Assembly (NCBI GenBank): GCA_963576475.1
Contig: OY754980.1
Span: 21,213,822-21,277,821, forward strand
From: Molanna angustata
Lineage: Eukaryota; Arthropoda; Insecta; Trichoptera; Molannidae
DNA length: 64,000 nucleotides
Reading direction: 5' to 3'
The notes below the pieces were generated by a model. That model saw only the letters and a program-made list of their open reading frames with translations, was not told where the DNA came from and searched no databases. The translations under genes and the position numbers were made by a program. Below, in pieces: positions 14,079-24,609 of this stretch. Position 1 is the stretch's first letter, and the number at the start of each line of letters is the position of its first letter.

Positions 14079-14716
14079 TTTCTATGATTTTTGTGATTTA
14101 GAAATAATCACATAATCTCTAAGATCATAAAAGTGACTTTCTGATCTTCAAATACAAGAACATCGTCTTATGATTATATAATTATTAGTGAAACTGAATA
14201 ACATATGTTTCAAATCTGTTAAATTCAGATACATTCTTATTGTACTTTTCAATACGATAGATAACACAGAATATAAACACATCAAAGCAGTCTTTAACTT
14301 ACCAGAAAATATTCATTTTTGTTAGAGATGTTTTGATAATTTCACAAAGTGTAAACAAGGGCATGTTTTCTAAAGAAAATGTTTGTATTTAATTAACAAT
14401 CTCATTTGTTGACCATTATTTATCAACTGAAGCGTGAAAAAATATTTATATTGTTTTAAATATGAAGCTATAATTGATTTCACAAAATAAGGAAAATACA
14501 GGTTTTTTTTTTTAATTGCGGTTTAAAACCAGATAAATAAAATAATTTTGACTAATTTACTTCATTCATACTTGCATGTTATACTGAGAAAAACACCAAA
14601 ACTCCAAGTGTTAATAGGAAAAAATATTTAAATATACCTTCTATGAGTTTCTTCTATTATATGTTTATGTGTATAGGTGAGATAGTGTGTAGTTCAGTCC
14701 CTTTTTCTTACCTAGG
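14079..14716. other. Flank of the split exon; possible 5' region of the minus-strand gene
   Basis: AT-rich, no long frame. If the 51-bp repeat is a target duplication, this is the original upstream (5' UTR or promoter) sequence of the gene whose exon lies at 6605-6887. No convincing TATA box or initiator could be singled out. Confidence 0.35.
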
Positions 14717-15174
14717 TAGGGGAACCCTGGGCAGAACGGGGTACCGGGGCGGAATGAGAAAACGTCATAACTTTCCCCTGCAACGACTGAGCTGCGTGAA
14801 TTTCGCACACAATGTTCAGTCAGCTGTGTTGCTTTATTCGAAACAGTCACCATCAGTGTGAGAGTGCGCATGATTCGGATCTTTCAAAGGCCGACGAAAA
14901 AACTAGAAATTCCTAATTTTTGCTGTTCTACACTAGGTGATTATACTATACAATATTATTTGTTCCAAAATTTACATATATATCGTTGAGTTTAATGTAT
15001 TTTGACTATTTAAATTTGTAGTGAAAAATTAAATCCAACAAACATAACCTCCAATAATACACGTGTTTATCAAAATGATGCTTCGGGGCAGAACGGGCGG
15101 GGCAGAATGGGACATATCCCATTCCGCCCCTGGTTGAGCTTCTCATATTAATGTGTATTTTATTTCTGCTATAG

Positions 15175-15792
15175 ATGGTCCGTACATATGTAAGAAAAAC
15201 TAATCTACAGATCTGCCCCCCTAGACAACATGCCATTTAATCTAAGTGATAGTAAATGTATGGAATTCTCACGGTATGGATGCTGTCACGTGACGTCACA
15301 GCCACCAATTCCATACATTTACTATCGCTTAGCGAGATAACGCTTAGCTTAGGTAAATGGCATGTTGTCTAGGGGGGCAGGTCTACAGATTTAATGAATG
15401 ATGCTGTTGATGCAGTAATTAATGGACAGATGGGATACTTGGCAGCATCTAATCGATTTAACGTGCCATCATCAACACTGGAGAGGTATGTTAAGAAAAA
15501 GTGCATGAATCCAGAAGCGGTTAATGACAAAACATCAGGGAAATACGCCAGTGTTTTTACTGCTTATGAAGAACTAGAACTTGTCGATTATCTTAAAGAC
15601 AAGCAAAAACAACTCTTGGGTTTGGCTATGAAAGAGTTTCGTCGAATGGCATATCAGCTTGCAGAGAAAAATAATTGCACCCATAATTTTAACAGAGCTT
15701 TGGAAATCGCAGGAGAAGACTGGGTTTCGGCGTGTGCTGGTATAGACAGTGACGACGATGAAACTGCTGTCATCTGTGAAGTATGTAAATAA
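15175..15792 (+). pseudogene. Pogo-like transposase remnant, N-terminal HTH domain fused to the C-terminal tail
   Basis: MVRTYVRKTNLQ at 15175-15210 is split by a MITE (15213-15381). The frame then continues at 15394 as 132 codons: NDAVDAVINGQMGYLAASNRFNV and PSSTLERYVKKK (pipsqueak-type helix-turn-helix near residues 1-35), a VFTAYEELELVDYL stretch, and MKEFRRMAYQLAEKNN near 75-90. Family members continue into CENP-B-type HTH and DDE domains. Here the sequence jumps from HNFNRALEIAGEDW to an acidic tail DSDDDETAVICEVCK, so the catalytic core is deleted. There is a small frame disruption where the MITE entered. Confidence 0.85.
15213..15381. mobile_element. Foldback MITE nested in the pogo-like element
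   Basis: About 168 bp with inverted ends CTGCCCCCCTAGACAACATG, nearly perfect over about 27 bp, and a further inverted AGTAAATGTATGGAATT. It is flanked by the direct repeat TCTACAGAT (15204-15212 and 15382-15390). A 9-bp target duplication suggests a Mutator-like family; hAT (8 bp) is the alternative. Confidence 0.85.
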
Positions 15793-16185
15793 ATTGTAGG
15801 TACCACATTGTGCCCCGTTTCTGTTTCCCATTGTACCCCAGGGGGTGGGGCAGAATGGGAAATTTCCCTTTTTTTTTAAAACTTATTTTTTTAATACAAA
15901 TTAAGAGTTCATATTGATTTAATTATAATTTCTTCATAATAAAATGAGCAAATAAACATATGGATTTCTAAATAATGATGTAGTTTCATTCAAACACTCA
16001 TAATTTGCAACCGAAGATTAGGTACCCCATTCCACCCCGGGTTCCCCTATGTGTGAAGATTTTAAGGTATTTATAATAGTCTCCGTACATATCGTGTATT
16101 CTGTCATACAAATAGTAGTCTGGTCCGGACGACAGAGATGAGAACCCTACGGTCCATACGAGCGTCTATATGGCAATATGGCCCC

Positions 16186-16627
16186 GGTGCCTTGTCATAT
16201 TGCGCATGCGCCAATGTTGTCAATTCAAACACTATCATTAGGCGACAGATGAATCAAGGGAAAGTTATCGTGATGCAATTAAATACGACAGCGAAATAAT
16301 AATATAATGTGTACCTGCGTAAATCACATCCCCTTAATTTTTGGTTAAGTTCAGTAAGTATATAATAACAATAGCGACTCGCGTGAGCGAGTTGCTATAT
16401 ATATATTGAATGGAAATTGGTAGCAGGAAAAATGTTATCAACACCTTTGTCACTTGAGTTTAGGAATAAGTTCATTACGTATTAGCATTTTTCAAATAAA
16501 TTATATTTCTTCTACATATTATTAAAGTAGTTGTATGATTTTTAATACTACTTACTTATTATTTATTTGTGTTGAAATGATATAATACCGAAAAATTGTC
16601 CGCGTATGCGCAATATGGCAAGGCACC
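16186..16627. mobile_element. Inverted-repeat element of about 440 bp (MITE-like)
   Basis: GGTGCCTTGTCATATTGCGC at 16186-16205 is matched inverted by GCGCAATATGGCAAGGCACC at 16608-16627, extending to about 27 bp. The interior is AT-rich and non-coding and carries the 24-nt palindrome listed separately. No target duplication was evident. Confidence 0.65.
16373..16396. repeat. 24-nt hairpin word, copy 1
   Basis: AGCGACTCGCGTGAGCGAGTTGCT, a near-perfect hairpin with stem GCGACTCGC and a GTGA loop. The identical 24 nt occur at 45545-45568 in an otherwise different AT-rich context. Confidence 0.8.
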
Positions 16628-16924
16628 AGATTCAACCTTATGGATCGAATGTGGAACACAGATATATGTAGTAAAGATCTGCGACGACAGGGACGGACAT
16701 ATTCAGATAGTGCAGGGGCCGATGACGATTCTGGAGGGTTCTTGTAACGAGAATGGGAGACAACATGTTACCCAAAATTATCTCCCAATAAATTTATTTT
16801 GGTAATCGACCACGAGGACCAAGAGATTGTGAGATATCTGGTGCTCGGCGTCCAGTAGGGATTGCGAGAGGGGCAAACTTTCTGAAAAAAGAACAGGTTT
16901 CCAAAACCTACTAAAAGAAGAAAT
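16628..16924. other. No recognised gene
   Basis: A short stretch with a CGACGACAGGGACGGAC-like word. Nothing codes convincingly on either strand. Confidence 0.3.
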
Positions 16925-17640
16925 TGAGAGGAATGAGGTCGTCATTAAATTCAATTTTCAAAAAAAAATGTTGATAAAAAGTTGAGGGAAAATAATACAA
17001 TTTTTTTTTTTGTAAAAAATAAAATTTTCTAGTTTGGGTGTTTTGCAAAATATTGAAAACATAGGCAGTGAAACACATAAATTTGCCATAAAAAATGTTA
17101 AAATACTTAAAAAAACCTTATAATTAGACAAATTGTATTTCATATAGGTACATACCTATATTTAGAAATTTTCAGCGTTCTCTCTTTTATGCTTTTTGAG
17201 ATATGTGCAAATATAAACGAAAAATTCATATGTTGATAACCTATGGCTGGAGCAAAAATTCAAAATTCTGATTATTAAAGTTTTGTAGGCCTATAAATAA
17301 TCTATATATTCTGAAATTTTTGGCTCTGTAAATTGAGCGGTTCAAAAGTTATAAGGGACGGACGGACACACAGACACACATACACATTGAATGTTGTACT
17401 CCGAATTCTGAGTAAATCCATATATGGAACATATATGCTGCGAAGCCTCTAAGTTGGGGTTTTTTGACTTCAAAGTTGGAAAAACCGTGAAAAATATAAA
17501 CCCTACATACAAATCTTGCGTATCTTGGCTTGATACTTTGTCGATATGTTAAGAGAACAAAGTTCTCTTGAACAAAGTTCTCTTGAACAAAGTTATCTTG
17601 GACAAAGTTCTCTCGAACAAATCGACGATTGGACAAATCC
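16925..17640 (+). repeat. Dispersed repeat X, copy 1, with a 15-bp minisatellite
   Basis: Aligns over about 550 bp with 28317-28880, sharing GTCGTCA(T/C)TAAATTCAATTT, TTTGTAGGCCTATAA, GGACACACAGACACAC and CTCCGAATTCTGAGTAAATC in the same order. Copy 1 alone carries about four copies of AACAAAGTTCTCTTG at 17552-17620. Read on the minus strand these give a FVQENFVQ-type peptide repeat, most likely incidental. The class is unknown; no terminal repeats or protein were recognised. Confidence 0.7.
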
Positions 17641-18640
17641 AGTACTTTAAATTGCTTTACATCCAGTAGGTACTTTCAATTGCTTAAAAAACTCTTCAGA
17701 ACAATATTTAAAATATACCTATATCCAAAGTATTCGGTTTTGCGTTTTTTGGCAGTGGTCAGGAATTCTGTCAATTGGAATGGAATTTGATTTTGATATA
17801 TCATGGTTCCCGTAGTTCAGATTTGGTCCTTTTTTCACTCTTCTTCTTTTTCTGTCTATTTTCCGTTTTTTAAAGTTCTTTCAAAACCTACTTACATTGT
17901 TAGCTTTTATTATACATACGTTTGTAATTCTTTATTTCTAACTTGAACTCTTTTTCACTAATTTTCATTCGAAACTCGTTTTTTCTCTTTAGAAAAGTCA
18001 TTCTAGTTTTTATCTATCCAGTTTAAATTTTTTGTGTTTGAGTTTTTCCTTAATTTTGATTACTATTTAGTTCTATTTATTCCGAATTAGATTTTTCACT
18101 CAACTGTCTGCACTGTGCTAAATGATGTTATCAACGACTAAATCTCTCATCTTTCTCCACTATCTATATGAAAAATATTTCATTCTTCTGGTCTATTGAA
18201 AGCTTGTTCTCGGATCAATAGTATTGGATATTGAATGGAAGTGCGTCACATCAACCACCCTTAATCCCCTGTAACATAATAGTCATGTTATATTATTTCT
18301 TTGGCTATTATATACTGAAAGATTTTTTCAGACCTTTGATGTTGGAATTAGGACTGTACGAGGAACGTAATATCGATATGTATTTAAATAGAGATAAGGC
18401 TGTCATACGTTGGGATCTTTCATGAACGTCACAATGTACAGTAGGTAGGTACTTAAGATGGTATTATGAAAGTATTTTTCTGAGATGAAGATATAATACA
18501 AATGTAAGGGTGGAAATATAAGTGCACATTTGGTTTTTCTCAAATCATAAAGAGTCGATCATACATTAATAATTGACTCATTTTTAATACGCAAAACTGC
18601 AGTTTATCTTCAAGTATTAGAGGCCAGTAAAAAATATGTC
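17641..18640. other. No recognised gene
   Basis: T-rich on the plus strand (17820-18120) and otherwise AT-rich. A 64-codon frame at 18231-18425 shows no recognised domain. Confidence 0.5.
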
Positions 18641-18700
18641 TTTTAAAATAGGGAGGCTGCGCTGGTTTGATCATGTGCATCGTATGAAAGACATAAGCTA
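18641..18700 (+). pseudogene. Short LINE RT C-terminal fragment
   Basis: Encodes KIGRLRWFDHVHRMKD, the RLRWxGHVxRM block downstream of the RT palm in many insect LINEs. It abuts a different LINE fragment in the opposite orientation. Confidence 0.6.
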
Positions 18701-18712
18701 GGCTCCCAAACA

Positions 18713-19045
18713 GAGCACTCGGAGTCATCACCTTATCCACGTTCGCTCCCAGTGTGGAGCATGTGGACGCCATGAAATTTCTCCAAGCCTCTCTCTCTTG
18801 CGCCAGATGGACAGCTTCATCACAGCTTAAGCCAGCATCATACAGGTCCGCAGAGAATGCTCGCTTGATGGTGAGTTTTGGCCTGCCTCGTCTTTTCGTA
18901 CCGTCCGGAGTGTAAAAAAGGCTTGCATAATCAACACTCTCGGGGGACCAACTCAATCTGCGGTTCTGGACGACTGAGATGATTGGCTGCTGCACTGTTC
19001 TGGTTCGTACAACTTCGTTGGATACGAAATAGTACCACCTTATCC
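18713..19045 (-). pseudogene. LINE RT C-terminal fragment
   Basis: Minus-strand frame with VVQNRRLSWSPESV, then TKRRGRPKLTIKRAF, DAGLSCDEAVHLAQEREAW and STCSTLGANVDK. This is the GRPK...AW(R)..V C-terminal region of insect LINEs. The palm domain is missing, so it is a 5'-truncated insertion. The 191-codon frame continues beyond the homologous part into unrelated sequence. Confidence 0.85.
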
Positions 19046-20689
19046 CCGACAACAACAATAAAAAACCAAATAAATAATTTGAAAAATAGATATTTATGAA
19101 AACGAAAAAAATCAAGCCAATTGAAATATTTTTCGTCAGCGTTTCGTCAGTTGCATAAAATGATTTCTCGACGAGATACTTTTTCGTCTCTCATTCTCAA
19201 AATTACCTTCTTCCAGGGAACATACATATATGCGGTGACATTTTGTTAAATAATCTTACATGCTGTCCTACAAAGTTATTTAGATTTTTGTACAAGTAGT
19301 CAGATACCTAAACAACTGAACATATTTTAATGTAAGTATGTAAGTATGCAGATTGTAAATATTATGTATAGAGAATAATGAAAATCTAGTCTTACCTATG
19401 AAAAAAGTAGGTGTAAAACTTTTTTAAACAGTAATAAATATTTTTACTCCTCACTAACCTAAGAGGATATAGTGGGGAGTTATGATTTCGAAATTTTTAA
19501 AATTATTTTTTCATTGCCGATTATCAACTAGTATCATGCTGAGATTGTATTCTGAAAGTTTCATCACAATGTATCTGTGTATGTGCTATGTGCTGTGTGC
19601 TATGTACGGCGTGTTTATTTTACTTTATCGATTATAGACTAAAGTACTCATTAGATTCTTTTAAAATTTTGCAAATATGTACCTATATATCATACTCGCT
19701 TAGAGCCCATTAGATTTTGAAGGATATCTGAATAGTGCTTCTCAATTTTTAAACTGTCAAATATTTGATAGTGACCCTAAACTCAGGAAACTTCGAATTT
19801 GAATTTTTATTTTCAAATTGGTAAAAAGGCACACCACTCACATAAAATGGCATTGATGAGTTATCAAGTTTTCATAGTAAAATATTTTATTAAAACATAA
19901 TTTAACAAACTCATTTCATGAAAATGCTGAATATTTTCTATACAAAATTTGAATACTTTATAGAATGACTTGTTAGTGAGGAGTTTAGCGTTGGCCACAA
20001 CCCACTCGTTTTATTCTCAAATAAAAAGAACATTTCAAAATTAAAATAACAAATGGAATATTAATTGTATATACGCAAATATGGCCATCTTAAAACAGGA
20101 ATTTCCTAGTTAGATGGCCATAGCATATATTATGATGTATTGTATATTTATAAAATAAATAAATTACTGCCTCAATATAAGAGTGGACACGTACCTATTT
20201 TAACTTATCCTAACTATCACAAGACATTTGCTCGAGTGTCACTTATGTGCTCATAAAAATTGAATAGTTGTTCTTCTTTCAGCTGGTATATGTGAGCCCA
20301 CATTACAAGAGAGAGCAAACTCTGTGCTCCTAGTGGACTTCGACTTACCTAAAAATGTATTAAAAATACAATAAAAATTAATGGCGTGAAATGAAAAGGT
20401 CTCGTTGTTAGTTTGGTTTACGCATCCCAGAGGACTTTTAAGCCATGGGGTTGTTCCTTTTGGTATAGAATATGTCTGTGAGTGGTGCAATATTACTTAT
20501 TTACCACAAAGCACTGCCAAAACATTACCAGTGGACCCATTATTTAATTTAATCCCAAGCACCATAGGGCGACCACACTATTTTTTAATAAATTCCAAAA
20601 ATTCATTTATAATAAATAAAATATATTTGGCAATAGTTTTATTGGCTATATATGATTATTGACCCAAATCATGCAGCGTAATGCTCTAC
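19046..20689. other. No recognised gene
   Basis: About 1.6 kb of AT-rich sequence. Frames at 20251-20490 (minus) and 20405-20662 (plus) overlap each other and show no domain. A near-duplicate stretch GTGTATGTGCTATGTGCTGTGTGCTATGT lies at 19577-19605. Confidence 0.5.
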
Positions 20690-20694
20690 AATAC

Positions 20695-20780
20695 TGAAAC
20701 TAGAGGTTGTAAGTAATGCTCCCATTGGGACCAGGCTGGGCGATGCTGGTACGTGGTTATAAAACAAGTAAATAAAAAAA
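20695..20780 (+). mobile_element. Possible LINE 3' end
   Basis: CCCATTGGGACCAGGCTGG followed by ACGTGG and an AAATAAA tail resembles a LINE 3' UTR and polyA-type tail. It is short and has no second copy in the window. Confidence 0.3.
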
Positions 20781-20814
20781 AATTAAGACACCCTTTTCAA
20801 AGCTGAAAAATCTA

Positions 20815-21060
20815 TCTTATAATGATGTCTTCCTCTCCTCTTCCTTTCCTTATTCTTTAGTTTTCTTATCATTGCTATGAATTGTTCTTATATGTTATAT
20901 TCTTTGTTTTTTTTTTACTTTACTTTTGCTTTATTTGTTTATTTTTGTAATGTGATTAACTTATTGCCATAGTACACAATGTTTTGTATTTTTAACATTA
21001 ACTCTTGTTGGTCGGAAGAAATTGCCACTACTGTATTGTACTAATTATATGTGCAGAAAG
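20815..21060 (+). mobile_element. LINE 3' UTR, copy 1
   Basis: Aligns with 34845-35125 through CTCTTCCTTTCCTTAT, TATCATTGCTATGA, TTGTAATGTGATT, CTTATTGCCATAGTACACA and a tail ATGTGCAGAAAGATTAAA. It ends in an A-rich tail, immediately followed by another LINE fragment. Confidence 0.75.
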
Positions 21061-21418
21061 ATTAAAAAAAAAATCGTCACACCGGCGCTCTTCTATGTCT
21101 CCGAATGCTGGACAATGCAAACTTATACTCTAAGGCAACTAGAAACTGTTGAAATGTGTATGCTAAGATGGGCGGCTGGAGTGTCCTTACGGGATAAAAT
21201 TAAAAGTTCACGCATTTGTGGAAGCTTGGACCTTACTAATATACAAAGAAAGATAGGGGAAAGGTAATTGAGATGTTACGTTCACGTTGAACACAGACCG
21301 CTTGATATCATGGTAAACCAAGCAATCTCCGTGGATCTTCCTCGACTTACATCTAGAGGAAGACCAAAGAATTCCTGGATCGTGTAAAGACGAAACCAAC
21401 CACAGAGACGTCTAGATG
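21061..21418 (+). pseudogene. RTE/BovB-type LINE RT C-terminal fragment
   Basis: Encodes TPALFYVSECWTM, LETVEMCMLRWAAGVSL, DKIKSSRICGSL, RKIGERxLRCYVHVE, and after a stop LPRLTSRGRPKNSW. The order and spacing match the region after the RT palm in insect RTE-like elements (the LLYGSECW...RMLRW...GHV...TRGRPK series). There are stops after GER and after SW. Confidence 0.88.
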
Positions 21419-21419
21419 A

Positions 21420-21982
21420 CCCCGGTATTAGAGTCGGCCCTCAACTCATTGAGTTTGTTAAACTCAAGATTAATGTTAAGGGGAGATTGAATCCATTTCC
21501 GTATTACAGTGCAATATGACATGTCAGTTACTGAATCTTCAATTATAGACATATTTTACTTTTTCTGTGGTTATTATCTGTCAAATTTTAAATAACCTCA
21601 AATAATACGAACTAAAAACGGGACGCTACGACTTGAAATACTATTGTTTTATTATCCAACATGTTAATTTTATTTTTTTTCACCAAAATAATGCTTTTGA
21701 ATCCCCGTGTTCGTTTCAGTATGGCTGTCAGTTTGTTTTGTTGTGTGGCGCCACCATCGATACAACTAACGCCTCTAGTGATATAAACTGAAACTACACG
21801 CATTGCCTAGCAAATGACAGTTGACTACCGTTAAGTACTTAATCCGCCAGAAACGTTGAGTTAAACATTTGTCGTTTTAGTGACGTATTTGAGGGAAGAT
21901 TAGGCCTAAACGGACACTGTAATACGCTATATTTTTGTAAAACTTTAGTTTAACTCTTAAACCGAGACTGTCATACCGGCCC
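21420..21982. mobile_element. MITE family M, copy A
   Basis: 563 bp from CCCCGGTATTAGAGTCGG to GTCATACCGGCCCA, with inverted ends of about 16 bp of the form GGCCGGTATTACAGT. The interior is AT-rich with GTGTGGCGCCACC near 21745. Copy C (30175-30760) is about 590 bp and collinear. Confidence 0.8.
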
Positions 21983-22459
21983 ATAGACATATTTTACTTT
22001 TTCTGTGGTTATTATCTGTCAAATTTTAAATAACCTCAAATAATACGAACTACAAAACGGAACGCTACGACTTGAAATACTATTGTTTTACTATCCAACA
22101 TGGTAATTTTATTTTTTTTTCACCAAAATAATGCTTTTAAATACCCATGTTCGTTTCAATATGGCTGTCAGTTTGTTTTATTGTGTGGCGCCACCGTCGA
22201 TACAACTAACGCCTCTAGTGATAGAACACTGAAACTACACTCGTTGCCTAGCGCCTTTAGTGACAGAACACTGAAACTACACGCGTTGCCTAGCACAATG
22301 ACAGTTGACTCACCGTTAAGTGTACTTAATCCGCCAGAAACGTTGAGATAAATATTTGTCTTTTTAGTGACGTATTTGAGGGAAGATTAGGCCTAAACGG
22401 ACACTGTAATACGATATATTTTTGTAAAATTCTTAAACTGAGACTGTAATAGCGGCGCA
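21983..22459. mobile_element. MITE family M, copy B (tandem, 5'-deleted)
   Basis: Begins directly after copy A at TAGACATATTTTACTTTTT, a point about 125 bp inside the element, and runs to the right end. It contains a local duplication of about 45 bp (CACTGAAACTACAC...GTTGCCTAGCGCC, 22225-22295) absent from copy A. Confidence 0.8.
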
Positions 22460-22864
22460 TAGACTTAAAAAGAGACTTCTTCGTTTTCAGCGTTCATTAT
22501 TTAAATATGTCTGATGCTTTCATATAAAATGTTGGTTTATTTTACGATTCTATAATTATAAACGAATAAAATCTTTCTTAATAAATGTTTGTCACCCTAG
22601 TTAAATGAGGGTTGCTATGTTGTCTGTCTACCTATTGGTTCAAGTACACACAAGTGTATCGAGTGCGTGGGAAAGCGCGGGAAACTTTGTGCCCACGCGG
22701 ATATTTGCCGCCAAAACACCACGGACTGTATTATCTATCTATCTATTGAAATTCTCCCTTCGCCCTTCTCCATCAACCTACTTCCCTTGTCTATCCCTGA
22801 TGCCTGCTCATTGGACAGGGATCTAGGTAAGTACTAATTCCCTCTTCATATATATACAAATACG
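22460..22864. other. No recognised gene
   Basis: Includes a TATC microsatellite (22732-22746) and a 73-codon frame (22605-22826) with no recognised domain. Confidence 0.4.
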
Positions 22865-22867
22865 TGT

Positions 22868-23075
22868 ATGAATTTGGGAATAGATGCATTAAGGCATTCG
22901 GAGGACAGAAACTATAAAGGTCGCCCTAGAGATAGTTATATGGACCAGATGATCAGTGATGTGCTCTGTGGCAGCTACCAAGAGATAAATAGGCTAGCAG
23001 GCAACAGAGATATGTGGATAGATGGAGTGTTTGGTGGAAACCAATCCTAGTATTGTGACCACGAAGAAGAAGGCA
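22868..23075 (+). pseudogene. LINE C-terminal fragment
   Basis: Encodes LGIDALRHSEDRNYKGRPRD, MDQMISDVLCGSYQEINRLA and NRDMWIDG, the end of a LINE protein (a GRP...Y.DQ...D....Y.E..R.A..R..W pattern), followed by a stop and a GAAGAAGAAGG run. Truncated at the 5' side. Confidence 0.65.
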
Positions 23076-23194
23076 TTCTGATAATCTCTTGATGATTTTA
23101 CTTTCTCGAGAAGTGAGAGAATTCTTGAAATCACTTCTTAAAATACTCGAGAAGAAACATTTGTTACATTTATTTTATCATCTTTAAATCATGC

Positions 23195-23465
23195 CGAAGT
23201 AATGGTTTACGAACATAAAAACCACACTTCATTAACACGAGATTCATTAACAATTCCCGCTTTCAAAAGAAATATGAGAAAACATTTCCTTACACACAAC
23301 TTTCTCTTTTTTTTATATTTTTCAATAATTATAAATTGTGTCATAAGCACAATTTATCTAACTAAAAGAATATGGTTTGTTGGAATATATTTCCATATGG
23401 CAATGAGCCCGCCATTGTGTACTTTAATTGTAATGTGTACAAAATATTTCAAATAAATAAAAGAA
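23195..23465 (+). mobile_element. LINE C-terminus and 3' tail
   Basis: EHKNHTSLTRDSLTIPAF and RNMRKHF followed by a 3' UTR with GGCAATGAGCCCGCCATTGTGTACTTTAAT and an AAATAAATAAAAG tail. The GCAATAAGCCCGCC..TGTAC word recurs at 35065-35095. Confidence 0.7.
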
Positions 23466-23834
23466 CTGAAGAAAAGGGCTGTATGTTAAAAAAAAACATG
23501 AAATGTTAAGAAATCATCATTTTCCATACGTAGGTACTGAGCGTAAAATTCTTCATTCTGAAGAATTAAGTAATCAACACAATGGAAGAAAAACTGTCTG
23601 CAAAATCATATATTTCTTTTTGAATAATATCAGAATTATAAACGATCTTTGAATAACGTTAGCTGTTGACATAATCATAATATTAATTTTACAGGAAACC
23701 AAGAATAAACACCAAAAAATATGTCATTGAACAAAAGAAACGATATACAATGTATTCTAGAAGACGAATGTCCGGGTAAAAAAGTACGATTTTTTTTTAT
23801 AAAAATGAATATGTCCTCGTTAAACAAGTACATA
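23466..23834. other. No recognised gene
   Basis: AT-rich, no long frame or repeat structure seen. Confidence 0.4.
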
Positions 23835-23972
23835 TACTTCTTCCTACGTTCCCTAAAATAAGCATATAAATGCTTGTGCTATAGGTGAATGAAATCAGTC
23901 GAGGCAGGATTCGAACTCGCGACCACTGGATTACTAGCCCAGCGCGCTAACCGCTCTGCCACCATCCATCTA
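23835..23972 (-). mobile_element. tRNA-Thr-headed SINE, copy 1
   Basis: On the minus strand the A box TGGCAGAGCGGTTAGCG (23970-23950) and B box GAGTTCGAATCC (about 23918-23907) enclose CTGGGCTAGTAATCCAG, an anticodon-arm-like stem-loop whose loop CTAGTAA reads AGT (Thr). The ends do not pair as an acceptor stem, so it is a SINE head rather than a tRNA gene. The body continues to about 23835 with TATAGCACAAGCATTTATATGC and is shared with 49985-50100. Confidence 0.78.
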
Positions 23973-23974
23973 AA

Positions 23975-24609
23975 TGTATGAAGGTTTTTCAGATAATTTT
24001 TCAATCCAAAGTTAATATTGTTATATTGATGTTTTATGAAACATAATGATATGTAGAGATATGATACATCGACATATTTAAGGATAAACACATGAAAAAT
24101 AAAATTAATTGACAGGAAGCTTGCAACGGTAGGAAAATTACATATCAATTTGACCATATCACACAGTACCGGAAAGAAAGAGGATAAATAGACCAAATCA
24201 AAAAGATATCGTTCCCTGATATTTTAATTAAGTTTCGTGACAGCATGTCGATATCATATCGTTAATTTTATCCTTCTTCTTTTTCTTCATCCTTAGCCAT
24301 TTCTATCTTCCGGAGACTGGCTACCATCCTTCTGAAATAATCTCGATCCTGAACCAGTCTTACGATTTCCATTGTTGAAGTTCAATTCAATTATTTACAT
24401 AACTTCTCGCACAAAAGTTTTTGAAAAATGATCTTATTGGTATTGCAAGAAAATTTTAAAATAAAAAGAAACAACATATAAATAAATAAATAAATAAATC
24501 AATGATCGAATTAGTAAATAAATAAATATATAAGTGAATTAATAAATAAATAATTAAACCAATAAATAATTAGAAAAAAATCCTATGTATCCATGTATAA
24601 AAAATGGTA
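23975..24609. other. No recognised gene; AAATA-rich repeat
   Basis: AT-rich, with AAATA tandem repeats at 24478-24575. A stretch at 24265-24375 rich in CTTCTT may be an old LINE tail in reverse. Confidence 0.4.

Larger units (their letters stand above)
14719..16047 (+). mobile_element. Pogo-like DNA transposon, internally deleted
   Basis: 1329 bp bounded by TA dinucleotides (14717-14718, 16048-16049). Terminal inverted repeats start GGGGAACCC and match at 23 of 27 positions. TA target sites and an N-terminal HTH protein fit the pogo group of Tc1/mariner. Words of the type GGGGCAGAATGGG recur near both ends and inside (14726-14750, 15084-15133, 15811-15866, 16023-16047), probably transposase-binding sites. 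The catalytic domain is missing. Confidence 0.82.

Noticed and set aside
23898..23970. Functional tRNA-Thr gene
   Set aside because: The ends do not form an acceptor stem and the body is shared with another copy, so it is a SINE head.
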